A stretch of DNA of 64,000 bases from [Actinomadura] parvosata subsp. kistnae (GCF_900323885.1 NZ_OOHJ01000030.1:496001-560000), one strand, 5' to 3'. Numbered from the stretch's first letter, positions 18,781 through 27,756 are shown. Notes: generated from the sequence alone by a model not told the origin. Translations and numbers: made by a program.

Positions 18781-19788
18781 ATGACCTCATCCATGACGCT
18801 CCCCTCGCCCACCTCTGACGTACTGCCACCGAGACCGGCCTCGCCCCCGGCCCGCTCGCGCCGCCACGTGCCGGTGACGGCCGTGTTCGCGTCCGCGGCC
18901 TTGTGTCTCCTGCCCGTCGCCGACCACGCGCGCGGCCCCGTCACCACCGCCCAGGACTGCTCGCCGGCCCGGCCGGCGGAGGTGGCGGGACCGCCGCCGC
19001 CCACCGGCGCGCGTGCCTTCATCTGCGCCGTGCGCACCGACAAGGCGCTCGGCCTTGCCACCAGCACGCCCGACCAGGTGCTGCTCGCCCACGGACACCG
19101 CCTGTGCGCCGCCTACACCCGCGACGACCCGGACGAGCCGGCCCGCCTGGACGCCGCGGAGGGGGTGGACGTGCGCGAGCTGTACGGCCTGCTCGCCCCG
19201 ATCTGCCCGGCCGCCGACGCCACGGTCGAGGCCGACCTGGCCGCCGCGGACCGCGAGTTCGCCGAGTCCGACGCCAAGGAGCGGCGGAAGTGCGCGGCCA
19301 CCCCTCGCCACCGCCCCCTCATCGCGCCCGCCAAGGCGGTGCGGCTGGAGGATCCGCGGTGGCCGGGAACGGGGATGGAGCTGTACGCCCCCGGGACGGG
19401 GGCCGGCGTGCCCGTCCAGAGCCTGAAGAACGGGCTGGTCGGCGCGGGGCCCGGCCACGTGGCGGTGCGCACGCACGCCGGCCTCCCCGCCTGCGTCACG
19501 CTGGAGACCTACGCGCTGCGCCCGCCCGTGGAGACCAAGGGCTGGGACCACGTCGCCGAGGCCGGCTACGACCACCGCGGCGGCCGGATGTTCTTCCGGG
19601 CGAGTACGGGCGGGATGGAGCTGCCCGACCTGTCGCTCGACGGCCGCACGGGGCACTACCGCATCCGCGTCCACTTCGCGTGGTTCCGCGGTGAAGGCGG
19701 GAAACGGCGCAGTCAGCGGCTGCTGATCATGGCGTACCCGGGGCAGGGCGACGACCTCGTCACCTACCGCAAGCCGCCCGGACGCTGA
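18781..19788 (+). CDS. Membrane-anchored or secreted hypothetical protein
   Basis: 335 residues from ATG 18781 (ATG 18793 is an alternative). A basic N-terminus (SRRHVPVTAVFASAALCLLPVA, about residues 25-46) is a signal anchor or long signal peptide, so the bulk is outside the cell. The region ~85-145 is helical and acidic, and the C-terminal half is beta-rich (GHVAVRTHAGLPACVTLETYALRPPVETKGWDHVAEAGYDHRGG). Four or five cysteines could pair. No family was recognised. It is transcribed alone, convergent with the hydrolase at 19867. Confidence 0.6.
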   Translation: MTSSMTLPSPTSDVLPPRPASPPARSRRHVPVTAVFASAALCLLPVADHARGPVTTAQDCSPARPAEVAGPPPPTGARAFICAVRTDKALGLATSTPDQVLLAHGHRLCAAYTRDDPDEPARLDAAEGVDVRELYGLLAPICPAADATVEADLAAADREFAESDAKERRKCAATPRHRPLIAPAKAVRLEDPRWPGTGMELYAPGTGAGVPVQSLKNGLVGAGPGHVAVRTHAGLPACVTLETYALRPPVETKGWDHVAEAGYDHRGGRMFFRASTGGMELPDLSLDGRTGHYRIRVHFAWFRGEGGKRRSQRLLIMAYPGQGDDLVTYRKPPGR

Positions 19789-19866
19789 CCGGGACCAAAG
19801 GTTCGCGCTTCGGACGAACGCGGGCCACGCGCGGTGACGGCGGGGGGCTGACCACGCGGCATGTCC

Positions 19867-20631
19867 TCACCGGACGTGGAGATTGCCTGGCGCACCAAGG
19901 TGCCGGGCGAAGAATCGGATCGAGCTATCGATTTCGAAGGACGGGACCCGGAAGTGGCTGCCGGGGTTGGCGTGCAGGGTCTTCTCGGCGGAGCCGAGCG
20001 CGTCGAACAGCTTCATGACGGAGTCGCGCGGATTGCCCTCGTCGTCCCACTGCAGCAGGAACTCGACCGGGATCGTGATCCGCGCCGCGGTGTCGATGAG
20101 CCATTCGCTTCCGATGAGGCCGAGGACCGCGGCGGTGATCCGGGGTTCGGCCGCGACGAGGCGGATGCCCATCTCACCGCCCTGCGACAGGCCGTAGTAG
20201 CCGACGGGGCGGCTGTCGCCGACGGAGTCCAGTTTCCGCAGCGCGTCGAGGGTGGTCTGCCAGTCGGGGATGAGCTGCGCCGCCACCGTCTCGTTGAGGG
20301 CGGGCCACTCCGGGCCGGACCAGAAGGGCTCGCCCGCGGCCTCTTGTTCCTGGATGAGCGCGACCAGCCGCCGGACCTCCGGGTGCTGCGGCCGGTCGCC
20401 GGTGCCCGGCGCGTCGATAGCGGCGACTGCGAAGCCGCAGGTGGTGACGTACGGGAAGGCCCGGGAGACGACCTCCCATCCCTTCTTGTGCGACCCGCCG
20501 CCATGCCCGATCAGGACCAGCGGGCGGGGACCGGAGCCCTCGGCGGGCGTCCACAGCACCCCCGGGATCTCTCCGATGGTGAAGAGCTGTTCGCGGATGC
20601 CGTCGGTGAACGTTTCCGAGGTGATGCGCAT
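19867..20631 (-). CDS. Alpha/beta hydrolase (dienelactone hydrolase-like)
   Basis: 254 residues from ATG 20631, where similarity to the fold begins. LVLIGHGGG supplies the oxyanion region, GYYGLSQGGEMG holds the nucleophile Ser, and WDDEGNPRD and NPGSHF supply the candidate Asp and His. This architecture is common in dienelactone-hydrolase-type or peptidase-S9-like esterases. The substrate is unknown. A short palindrome (CCGGT-5-ACCGG, 20633-20647) sits just before the start codon. It diverges from the CMD-family gene at 20824, and a long dyad lies between them. Confidence 0.75.
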   Translation of the reverse strand: MRITSETFTDGIREQLFTIGEIPGVLWTPAEGSGPRPLVLIGHGGGSHKKGWEVVSRAFPYVTTCGFAVAAIDAPGTGDRPQHPEVRRLVALIQEQEAAGEPFWSGPEWPALNETVAAQLIPDWQTTLDALRKLDSVGDSRPVGYYGLSQGGEMGIRLVAAEPRITAAVLGLIGSEWLIDTAARITIPVEFLLQWDDEGNPRDSVMKLFDALGSAEKTLHANPGSHFRVPSFEIDSSIRFFARHLGAPGNLHVR

Positions 20632-20707
20632 GCCGGTATTAGACCGGCACTCCCGCTGACGCGGCGACTCGATTATCGGCGCGATGGGGGTGGCGCCCTT
20701 TCCGCGA

Positions 20708-20751
20708 TATATCCCCATGCGAGGACTTGAAAGTCCCCAGATGAGGATATA
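20708..20751. promoter_or_regulatory. 44-bp nested dyad between divergent genes
   Basis: Two pairs of arms share one centre at 20729/20730. The outer pair is TATATCCCCAT (20708-20718) against ATGAGGATATA (20741-20751), matching at ten of eleven positions. The inner pair is GGACTT (20723-20728) against AAGTCC (20731-20736), a perfect match. It sits in the intergenic region of the hydrolase (20631, minus) and the CMD-like gene (20824, plus) and is AT-richer than its surroundings. This fits an operator for a dimeric or tetrameric repressor controlling both genes. No regulator gene is adjacent. Confidence 0.6.
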
Positions 20752-20823
20752 GCGTCGGCCAGTGGCGGGAGGACGGCCCGTCCCTCACCGCTCCGTCCCA
20801 CGATCACGAGAAAGGCCGGCCCC

Positions 20824-21483
20824 ATGGTTGATCTCCCCAGCGGCCCGCTCGCCGCCGTAGACGCCGAGTTCGAGAAGATGGCGCTGGAGACCGGCGGGTT
20901 CACCTTCGGCCTGCCGTGCACCAGCGTGCGCGAGAAGCTGCTGCAGGTGACGGCGCACGACATCTGCCGCGCCAGCTTCGGCCTGCCCTTCAAGATGCAC
21001 GTCCTCGCGATGAGCAGGCACGGCGTCCCGTACGCGGACATGCTGGCGCTGATCAGGTTCGTGGCCCCGTACTCGGGCTATCCGTCGGCCGCGGGGGCGC
21101 TCGGCCGGGTGGCGGAGATCGCGGGCGAGCTGGGCCTCGACACCGCCGCCGAGCCGTCCCGGGTGACGGACGGCTCGGCGGGCGGATCCGCGGGGGTCTC
21201 CTGGCCGGTGGGCGACTCGTGGATGGCCGGGTTCGTGGCCTCCCGTACCGGGCGGGCCTGGTCGGAGGAGCGGCTGAGCCCGCGCGAGCGCGCCTTCGTC
21301 GCGCTCACCGCGCACGTCACGCAGCGCGCGCTCGGCGAGTCGTTCCGCCGGCACGTCGAGCTGGCACTGAAGGTCGCCGGCGCGGACGACGTACGCGACG
21401 CCGTCCGCTTCACCGCCGAGATGGGCGTCATCGAGACGTGCGCGGCACTGGAGGAGCTGGAGAAGATCCTGGCCACGTCATGA
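20824..21483 (+). CDS. Carboxymuconolactone decarboxylase-family protein (AhpD-like)
   Basis: 219 residues; ATG 20824 is preceded by GAGAAAGG. Two all-helical CMD-like segments (residues ~20-95 and ~135-215, with SPRERAFVALTAHVT and the helix HVELALKVAGADDVRDAVRFTAEMG) support the family. The peroxidase-type CXXC is absent: only a lone Cys is seen near HDICRASFGLPFKMH, so redox activity like AhpD is unlikely. It may be a lactone-processing or stand-alone helical enzyme. It is probably coregulated with the divergent hydrolase. Confidence 0.65.
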   Translation: MVDLPSGPLAAVDAEFEKMALETGGFTFGLPCTSVREKLLQVTAHDICRASFGLPFKMHVLAMSRHGVPYADMLALIRFVAPYSGYPSAAGALGRVAEIAGELGLDTAAEPSRVTDGSAGGSAGVSWPVGDSWMAGFVASRTGRAWSEERLSPRERAFVALTAHVTQRALGESFRRHVELALKVAGADDVRDAVRFTAEMGVIETCAALEELEKILATS

Positions 21484-21514
21484 CCCCACCACCGGCGGCC
21501 CGCAGACCGCCCGA

Positions 21515-22363
21515 TCATCCGGTCTTCGGGAGCCGGGCGGTGCCCACCCAGCCGGGCCCCGAGCCATCACGGGCGGGGTCGAACGCGGCCGGCGCGGGGC
21601 GCCCGTACGCCGCGGCCACCTCGCGGACGTCCCGGGCCTGCGCCGTCCACCCGTGCCGCCCCCACCACAGGCCCGGTTCGCCCTCGGGTCCGCCGAGCCA
21701 GAGGTTCGCCATCTCGGCGGAGATCGAGGTCCTGGCCGTGCGCAGGGCGGGATTGTCCGGGAGGTGCTCGAAGGCCGCGACGCTGCCGGGCGCCGACAGG
21801 CTCGTCACACGGTCGAGGAGGGCGTGGGCGGCCTCGGGCGTGAGGGCGTACAGGATGCCCTCGATCAGCCAGGCCGTCGGGGCGCCGGGCGCGAACCCGG
21901 CCTCGCGCAGCGCGCGCGGCCAGTCCAGGCGCAGGTCGGTCGCCACCTCCACGCGCTGGCACGCCGGCTCGGCGTCCCGCAGGACAGCGGCCTTGAAGGC
22001 CAGCACCTCGGCGAGGTCGACCTCGAAGACGCGGGTCCTGTCGGGCCAGTCCAGCCGGTACGCGCGCGCGTCCATGCCGGAGGCCAGCAGCACGACCTGC
22101 TCGCACCCCTCTGCCACGGCCCGCAGCAGCTCCTCGTCGAAGTACCGGGTGCGCACCGCGACCTGCTCGCCCATGAGCGCGGCGAAGGCCGCCCAGCCGG
22201 CGGGCGCCGTGTCCCAGTAGCCGTCGCCGCCGGCCGCCCGCACGAAGCGCTCGGCGTACGGGTCGTGGAAGAGCCGGTCCTCGCGGCCGTCCTCCAGCGC
22301 GCGCAGGGCGGCCACCCCGATGCTCGTTCCAGCGATGCTCGTCAAGGACGGAAGTGCGCTCAT
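21515..22363 (-). CDS. Class I SAM-dependent methyltransferase (LCM/TIGR00027-like)
   Basis: 282 residues, ATG 22363 with GAGGAG upstream. N-terminal TSIGVAALRALEDGR and FHDPYAERFV, then QVAVRTRYFDEELL, the SAM-binding stretch VVLLASGMDARAYRLDW, EVDLAEVL, and WLIEGILYALTP are the signature blocks of the S-adenosylmethionine-dependent methyltransferase family abundant in mycobacteria and other actinomycetes (related to leucine carboxyl methyltransferases). The natural acceptor is unknown. It converges on the CMD-like gene with 31 bases between. Confidence 0.85.
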   Translation of the reverse strand: MSALPSLTSIAGTSIGVAALRALEDGREDRLFHDPYAERFVRAAGGDGYWDTAPAGWAAFAALMGEQVAVRTRYFDEELLRAVAEGCEQVVLLASGMDARAYRLDWPDRTRVFEVDLAEVLAFKAAVLRDAEPACQRVEVATDLRLDWPRALREAGFAPGAPTAWLIEGILYALTPEAAHALLDRVTSLSAPGSVAAFEHLPDNPALRTARTSISAEMANLWLGGPEGEPGLWWGRHGWTAQARDVREVAAAYGRPAPAAFDPARDGSGPGWVGTARLPKTG

Positions 22364-22563
22364 GCCTGCTCCTCGTGGTGTGAATGCGCGCCGTCCGCCG
22401 TCCGTCGCCGGGCACCCGGGCGGTCAGGCGGGACGGACGCGGTCCGCCGGCTATCGCTCCTGATCGGTATCGACCCTAGAAGGCGGTCGTGGCGGCGCGA
22501 ATCTGTCACGTGACTGGTGAGCGGCGCCGCCGGTTCACGTGCCGGGGCAGGCCAGAGGGACTG

Positions 22564-23169
22564 TCAGCCGAGGTCTCCGGTGAGGTGGCGCTGCACGACG
22601 GGGGCCTGGATGGCGACCAGGCGCTCGCGGTCGAGCGAGGCGAGCGGCTCGACGCGCAACACGTACCTGGCGGTGGCGATCCCCAGCAGGTGGGCGCCGG
22701 TGAGGTTGGCCCGCAGCTCGGCGTGGTCGGCCCCGATGGCGCGGGCGAGGGGCAGCATGACCTCCTCGGACATGAACGCGGCCACCATCGCCGACGCGCT
22801 GGGGGAGGCCGCCGATCCGCGTACCACCGCCAGGAGCCGCGCTCCCGTGCCGGGCGTCTCCCACAGCTCCAGGTAGCGGCGCAGCAGCCGCTCCCCGAGC
22901 ACGTCGGCGTCGCTCTCCTGCACCAGCGCCAGCAGGGGTCGGGTCGGCGGATCGACCCGCAGGGCGGCGTCGAACAGGCCGTCCTTGCTGCCGAAGAACT
23001 GCAGGACGAGCGCCGGGTCGACGTCGGCCGCGGTGGCGACGCCGCGGATGGTGGTCGCGGTGTAGCCGCGCTCGGCGAAGCTCTGCTGCGCCGCTCGCAC
23101 GATGGCCTCGCGGGTCCCCGATGTCCCTGGACGGCGTCCGGGGCCTCGCCTCTGGCGGGTTTGAGTCAC
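22564..23169 (-). CDS. TetR-family repressor
   Basis: 201 residues from GTG 23169. The N-terminal helix-turn-helix is REAIVRAAQQSFAERGYTATTIRGVATAADVDPALVLQFFGSKDGLF; the C-terminal ligand domain is of the common TetR_C type. A 19-bp operator (23181-23199) lies immediately upstream of the start. The same sequence occurs twice before the SDR gene at 26981, so this protein probably represses itself and that SDR. It follows the LuxR-type gene on the same strand, and that gene's stop falls inside the operator. Confidence 0.85.
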   Translation of the reverse strand: MTQTRQRRGPGRRPGTSGTREAIVRAAQQSFAERGYTATTIRGVATAADVDPALVLQFFGSKDGLFDAALRVDPPTRPLLALVQESDADVLGERLLRRYLELWETPGTGARLLAVVRGSAASPSASAMVAAFMSEEVMLPLARAIGADHAELRANLTGAHLLGIATARYVLRVEPLASLDRERLVAIQAPVVQRHLTGDLG

Positions 23170-23180
23170 CCCAGCAGAAT

Positions 23181-23199
23181 AACTCTTCAACGTTGAGTT
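23181..23199. promoter_or_regulatory. TetR operator, copy 1
   Basis: On the minus strand the site reads AACTCAACGTTGAAGAGTT, and 8-base arms AATAACTC/GAGTTATT extend it on both sides. It lies 12 bases upstream of the repressor start. It matches the two sites at 27001 and 27043 at 17 of 19 positions, which ties this repressor to the SDR promoter about 4 kb away. Confidence 0.75.
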
Positions 23200-25975
23200 A
23201 TTGCCAGGCGAGGGGTCCGCCCTCGTCGAGGTCGAGCCTGGCCAGCTCCGCCCGGGAGGCCACCCCCAGCTTCGGATAGGCCTTGTACAGGTGGTAGCCG
23301 ATCGTGCGCGGGCTCAGGAAGAGCTGGGCGGCGATCTCCCTGTTGCTCAGCCCCGTGGCCGCCAGCCGGATGATCTGCAGCTCCTGCGGGGTGAGCCGGT
23401 CCAGCAGGCCCTCCGGCGCACGCCCGTCGCCGGTCTGGCGCTCCCCCGCCGCACGCAGCTCCGCGCGGGCCCGCTCGGCCCAGGGGCGGGCGCCGAGCCG
23501 GTCGAAGATGTCCAGGGCCGAGCGGAGCTGGTGGCGGGCGTCGGCGCGCCGGCGCAGCCGCCGCAGCCACTCGCCGTACAGCAGCTCGGTGCGGGCCCGT
23601 TCGAACGACCGGCCGCCCCGCAGGTGCAGCCGCAGCGCCTCCTCGTAGTACCGCTCCGCGTCCTCGTCGGGGGCCAGCAGCGCGCTGCAGCGCAGCGCCA
23701 CCGCGCCCGCCCACGGCGACGGGGTCTGCGCCGCCCACATCTGCACCCGTTCGGACGCGGCGGCGGCGAAGCGGGGGCGGCCGGCCCGCACGGCCGCCTC
23801 CACCAGGTCCGGCATGCGGTGCATGATCATGACGGTACGGGCGGCGGGCCCGACCGTGCCGAACGCCTCGGCCCTGCGCAGAGCCGTCTCCGGCCGGCCG
23901 AGCGCGAGGTCGAGCAGGTTCAGCGAGACGCAGCGGATGCCGCCGGTGGCGGCGTCGTGGACGTCGGCGATCTGCGCGGCGAGCTTCAGGCACCGCTCCT
24001 CGTCGCCCTCGATCGCGGCCAGGTACGTCAGGACGCCGACGAGCAGCGCCGCGTAGTACCCCTGGTCGGTGTCGCGGGCGATGCGCAGCCCCTCCTCGGC
24101 GCTGGCCAGCGCCTCCCGGTGCAGGCCGAGGAACATCTGCGAGCGGGCCACCAGGGCGAGCGCCAGCGGCAGCAGCCCGATCGCGCCCTGATCCCGGCAC
24201 TGGCGCTCGATGGCCACGGCACGTTCGTGGGCCTTCGTGTCGTCGCCGATCACCAGGTCCCAGATGGCGAGCTGGGCGCGTTCCCGCAGCTCGGCGGGCT
24301 CGGAGCGGTCGCGCAGACCTTCGATCATGTCGCGCAGCCACGCCAGGCCGGCCGGCGGCTCCTCGCCGGCCAGGCCGCCCATGCCGGCCAGGACCCGCGT
24401 CATCGGCCGCAGCGGCCCGGTCTTCGTGCTGGGGAGCGTGGACACGCGGGTGGCCGTCTTCGCGAGTGCCGCGTAGTCGCTGCCGATCCAGGCGGGGGTG
24501 AGCGCGTCGAAGAACAGCGTGACGGCGACGTCCTCGGCCTGGCCGATGACGGCCTCCGCCGTTCCGGCGAGCAGGGCGTGCGCCCTTTCCGGCTCGCCGT
24601 GCGCCATCGCGATCATCGCCCGGGTGCGGGCGAGGTAGGCCAGCACCTGGGGGTCGGCCACATCGGCGGCGGCCTGGTCGGCCAGCTCGCCGGCCCGCTC
24701 GTACAGCCCGGCCTCGGCGGCCGCGGCGGCGGCGAGGGTCAGGCGGCGGCCACGCTCGCGAGGGTCGGGGCTGAGCCGGGCCGCACGCTCGCAGGCGGCG
24801 GCGACCGCCGCGTGCCCGCCCCGGGCGCGGGCGTGCTCGGCGCTGCGCTCCAGCGCCGCCGCGCTCTCCTCATCGGGGCCGGTGGCGGCCGAGGCCAGGT
24901 GCCACGCCCAGCGGTCCACGTCGCCGGGACGCCCGGCCAGCGTCCCGGCCAGCGCGCGGTGGGCGGCCAGCCGCCGCACCAGGGAGGCCAGATGATAGGC
25001 GGCACTGCGGACGAGCGGGTGGCGGAAGGTGACGCGGCCGTCGCCGACGTGCACCAGTCCGGCGGCCTCCGCGGTGTCGAGATCGGCCAGGTCCGCGCCG
25101 AGCGTGCGGGCCGCCGTCAGGATGACGTCGAGCGAGCCGGTGTCGTCGGCGGCGGCCACCAGCAGTACGGTGCGCGCCGCCTCGGGCAGGCGGGCGATGC
25201 GGTCGCGGAACGCGCGGTGCACCCGGCCCGGGGCCGGGCGGGCGTCGATGCCGAAGGCGTGGATGGGCGCCGCGTCCGCCGCTTGTGCCTCGGTGAGCAG
25301 CGCGGGCAGCTCCAGCAGGGCCAGGGGGTTGCCGCGCGCCTCGCGCAGGACACGTTCGCGGGCCCGGGGCGCCAAGGCGTACCTGGCCAGCAGCTTCGCG
25401 GCGCCGGCCGGGTCGAGCCCGGTCAGGTGCAGGTCCGGTACGCCGGCGGCGGGGAAGGCGCGCTCGTCCTCGCGGGCGGCGAAGACGAGCACCACCCCTT
25501 CGGCCTCCAGCCGCCGGGCCGCGAACAGCAACGCCTCGGCGGAGGCGTGATCGAGCCATTGGGCGTCGTCCACCAGGCACAGCAGCGGGCGCCGCTCCGC
25601 GAGGTCGGCCAGCAGGGTGAGCACGGCCAGCCCGACCAGGAACCGGTCACCATTGAACCCGGGCTCCAGGCCGAGCGCGCCGCGCAGGGCCCGGGCCTGC
25701 ACGCCGGGCAGCGTGTCGATGGCGTCGACGGCGCCGCGCAGCAGCAGGTGCAGCCCGGCGAAGGGCAGCTCCATCTCCGGCTCGAAGCCCGCCCCGCGCA
25801 GCACCCGCAGCTCCTGGCCCGCCGCCGCGGCGGCGTGGTCGAGCAGCGCCGACTTGCCGATCCCGGCTTCGCCGCGCAGCACCAGCGATCCGCTCTTCCC
25901 GGCTCTGGCCGCGGCGAGCAGCCGGTCGATCGCCGCGCGCTCCTCGATCCGCCCTATGAGCATGAGCATCCCCAT
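23198..25975 (-). CDS. LuxR-family transcriptional regulator with AAA+/STAND ATPase (LAL type)
   Basis: 925 residues. N-terminal P-loop LRGEAGIGKSALL (~35-47) and Walker B LLCLVDDAQWLD (~152) mark the ATPase, followed by a long helical TPR-like sensor (~300-840). The C-terminal LuxR HTH (~865-915) reads LTPQELQIIRLAATGLSNREIAAQLFLSPRTIGYHL. This is the LAL (MalT-like) architecture, a common positive regulator of secondary metabolism and catabolism. The first ATG is taken as start; ATG 25963 is also possible. It is followed directly by the TetR gene. Confidence 0.9.
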   Translation of the reverse strand: MGMLMLIGRIEERAAIDRLLAAARAGKSGSLVLRGEAGIGKSALLDHAAAAAGQELRVLRGAGFEPEMELPFAGLHLLLRGAVDAIDTLPGVQARALRGALGLEPGFNGDRFLVGLAVLTLLADLAERRPLLCLVDDAQWLDHASAEALLFAARRLEAEGVVLVFAAREDERAFPAAGVPDLHLTGLDPAGAAKLLARYALAPRARERVLREARGNPLALLELPALLTEAQAADAAPIHAFGIDARPAPGRVHRAFRDRIARLPEAARTVLLVAAADDTGSLDVILTAARTLGADLADLDTAEAAGLVHVGDGRVTFRHPLVRSAAYHLASLVRRLAAHRALAGTLAGRPGDVDRWAWHLASAATGPDEESAAALERSAEHARARGGHAAVAAACERAARLSPDPRERGRRLTLAAAAAAEAGLYERAGELADQAAADVADPQVLAYLARTRAMIAMAHGEPERAHALLAGTAEAVIGQAEDVAVTLFFDALTPAWIGSDYAALAKTATRVSTLPSTKTGPLRPMTRVLAGMGGLAGEEPPAGLAWLRDMIEGLRDRSEPAELRERAQLAIWDLVIGDDTKAHERAVAIERQCRDQGAIGLLPLALALVARSQMFLGLHREALASAEEGLRIARDTDQGYYAALLVGVLTYLAAIEGDEERCLKLAAQIADVHDAATGGIRCVSLNLLDLALGRPETALRRAEAFGTVGPAARTVMIMHRMPDLVEAAVRAGRPRFAAAASERVQMWAAQTPSPWAGAVALRCSALLAPDEDAERYYEEALRLHLRGGRSFERARTELLYGEWLRRLRRRADARHQLRSALDIFDRLGARPWAERARAELRAAGERQTGDGRAPEGLLDRLTPQELQIIRLAATGLSNREIAAQLFLSPRTIGYHLYKAYPKLGVASRAELARLDLDEGGPLAWQ

Positions 25976-26105
25976 TCGCTCGCCGGTCGCCCCGCACCGC
26001 CCTCCCCCAGCGGTCCCGTACCGGTGCCGACCGGGCGGTTCACCCTGTTCACGGTAGAGGCCCCGCCCTGCGTGCGAATCCGTCGGACGACTGGCGGCAC
26101 GATCG

Positions 26106-26981
26106 TCACACCCCCGTGGAGGAGGCTCGATCGACGCCGAGCATGCGCAGGAACAGGGCGTCCATCGCGCGGTCCGGCAGCACGCGCCGCAGCCGGGTGA
26201 GCAGCCTGGCGTGCCCGCCGGCGGGGTAGCGCGTGCGCGGCCGCGGCGCGGTCATCGCCTGCACCACGGCGCGGGCGATTACCTCCGGAGGGCTGCCCGT
26301 CCGTTCGTGGCCTGCGGCGATCTTCTCGATCACGTGCAGGAACGTGACCCCGTAGTCGGCCCGGCCGCGCGCCGTGAACAGCTCGGCGACGGCGCGGCGG
26401 CCGTGGTCCACCAGCTTGACGGGGGCCCTGCTCCGCGTGGCGCCCGGCTCCACGATGCTGACCTGCACCCCCCACGGGCGCAGCTCCATGCGCAGCGCGT
26501 CGGTCACCGAGACCAGCCCGTGCTTGGCGACCGTGATGGGGCCGAGGAACGGCAGCGTGATGCGCCCGCCCTCGGAGCCCACGTTGACGATGCGCCCTCT
26601 GGCGCGCTTGATCAGTGGCAGGAACGCCTGGGTGACGGCGAGCTGGCCGGTGAGGTTGACCTCGAGGTGCTCCCGGAACACCTGCAGCGGCACGAGCTCC
26701 ATCGGCCACGGCGCGCCGCTCCCGGCGTTGTTGACCAGCCCGGCCAGGCCCGCCATCCCCGTGGCGGCCTCCACCTGCGCCACCGCCGTGGCGATCGATT
26801 CCGCGTCGGTGACGTCGATGCGCACCGGGACGATGCCGCCGCCGGACGTGGCGCGCAGGTCCTCGGCGTCCGCGAGATCGCGGACGCCGGCGAACACGGT
26901 GAAGCCCCTGGCGTGCAGGGCCAGGGCGGATGCGCGGCCGATGCCCGACGAGGTTCCGGTGATCACTACGGATGGCGGCAT
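26106..26981 (-). CDS. Short-chain dehydrogenase/reductase
   Basis: 291 residues from ATG 26981, chosen because GGGAGGAG lies 8 bases upstream; ATG 26987 is too close to it. The cofactor loop is TGTSSGIGRA (TGxxxGxG), with VNNAG. The catalytic Ser lies in VGSEGGR and the Tyr position reads TVAKHGL, so the usual YxxxK appears as VAKHG: the Tyr is not evident and deserves a check. The C-terminus resembles SDRs with an extra helix. Two copies of the TetR operator (27001-27061) precede it, so inducible control by the TetR at 22564 is likely. Confidence 0.8.
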   Translation of the reverse strand: MPPSVVITGTSSGIGRASALALHARGFTVFAGVRDLADAEDLRATSGGGIVPVRIDVTDAESIATAVAQVEAATGMAGLAGLVNNAGSGAPWPMELVPLQVFREHLEVNLTGQLAVTQAFLPLIKRARGRIVNVGSEGGRITLPFLGPITVAKHGLVSVTDALRMELRPWGVQVSIVEPGATRSRAPVKLVDHGRRAVAELFTARGRADYGVTFLHVIEKIAAGHERTGSPPEVIARAVVQAMTAPRPRTRYPAGGHARLLTRLRRVLPDRAMDALFLRMLGVDRASSTGV

Positions 26982-27000
26982 CGTCATCTCCTCCCGAGAC

Positions 27001-27061
27001 AACTCAACGGTGATGAGTTCACGATAAGCGCCGCCCGACAGGAACTCAACGCTGATGAGTT
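27001..27061. promoter_or_regulatory. Two TetR operators before the SDR gene (copies 2 and 3)
   Basis: AACTCAACGGTGATGAGTT at 27001-27019 and AACTCAACGCTGATGAGTT at 27043-27061 differ at one base. Their starts are 42 bases apart, about four helical turns, so two dimers would bind on one face. They match the repressor's own site (23181-23199) at 17 of 19 positions. The lower copy lies about 20 bases upstream of the SDR start, where it would block a promoter or transcript start. Confidence 0.75.
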
Positions 27062-27108
27062 ATTCGGTGAGGAACGGCCACCCCAGGACCACACCGGGAC
27101 GGCCCGCC

Positions 27109-27756
27109 TCACCTGCGCGGGCTTCTCGCCGGCCGGACGGCAAGACCGGCGGTGACCAGGCCGCCGAGCCCGGCCAGCGCCAGCAGCACGGCCTCGACCC
27201 ACAACGCCGTGCCGATGCCCCGCACGTCCTCGCTGATCCGCGGCCGGACGCGCCGGCGCGGGTCCACCATCACCTCGACGGTCGTGCCGACCTTCGCCTC
27301 GCACGCCGCCCGATCCGCCTGCGTGTCGACGGGGAACTCGCCGCTCCACTGGTCGGCGCGGATCCCGCCCAGGACGTACCGGCAGTGGACGCCGCGCCTG
27401 GCCTCGTCCACCTGCACCAGGGAGACCCGTGCCCGCTCGGGCACGCCGTACCAGTGCTGGTAGGCCTGCTCCAGGTGGATGACCGCGTTCACGCCGAGAG
27501 CGAGGCCGAGCAGTGCCGCCACCACGAAACTTCCGGCCAGCGGCGCCGGATCACTCCTCGGGGGCGAGGCGGCGCCGACCACGCCGGCCAGCACGGCGGC
27601 GAGCACGATGCCGCCCAGCGCCGTGACGACCAGCGCCAACGACGCCCACCCCACGCCGGCCGTCAGCGCGAACACCCCTGCGGTGGCACTCACGGGCAGC
27701 AGGCTGACCAGCAGGAACCCGGCGCCGGCCAGCAAGGCGCGCGGCACGATACCCAT
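27109..27756 (-). CDS. Integral membrane hypothetical protein
   Basis: 215 residues from ATG 27756, with TGAGGGA upstream. Four hydrophobic helices are visible (about residues 5-25, 30-60, 75-95 and 180-205), with an extracytoplasmic or cytoplasmic soluble loop between the third and fourth (YVLGGIRADQWSGEFPVDTQADRAAC). The loop has the look of DUF3592-type proteins (VEVMVDPRRRVRPR), but I cannot assign a family firmly. No function is evident. Confidence 0.55.
   Translation of the reverse strand: MGIVPRALLAGAGFLLVSLLPVSATAGVFALTAGVGWASLALVVTALGGIVLAAVLAGVVGAASPPRSDPAPLAGSFVVAALLGLALGVNAVIHLEQAYQHWYGVPERARVSLVQVDEARRGVHCRYVLGGIRADQWSGEFPVDTQADRAACEAKVGTTVEVMVDPRRRVRPRISEDVRGIGTALWVEAVLLALAGLGGLVTAGLAVRPARSPRR

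Noticed and set aside
23201..26200. 999-codon plus-strand frame opposite the LuxR-type regulator
   Set aside because: Low-complexity Arg/Gly/Ala-rich translation with no motif; the minus strand has clear Walker and LuxR motifs.
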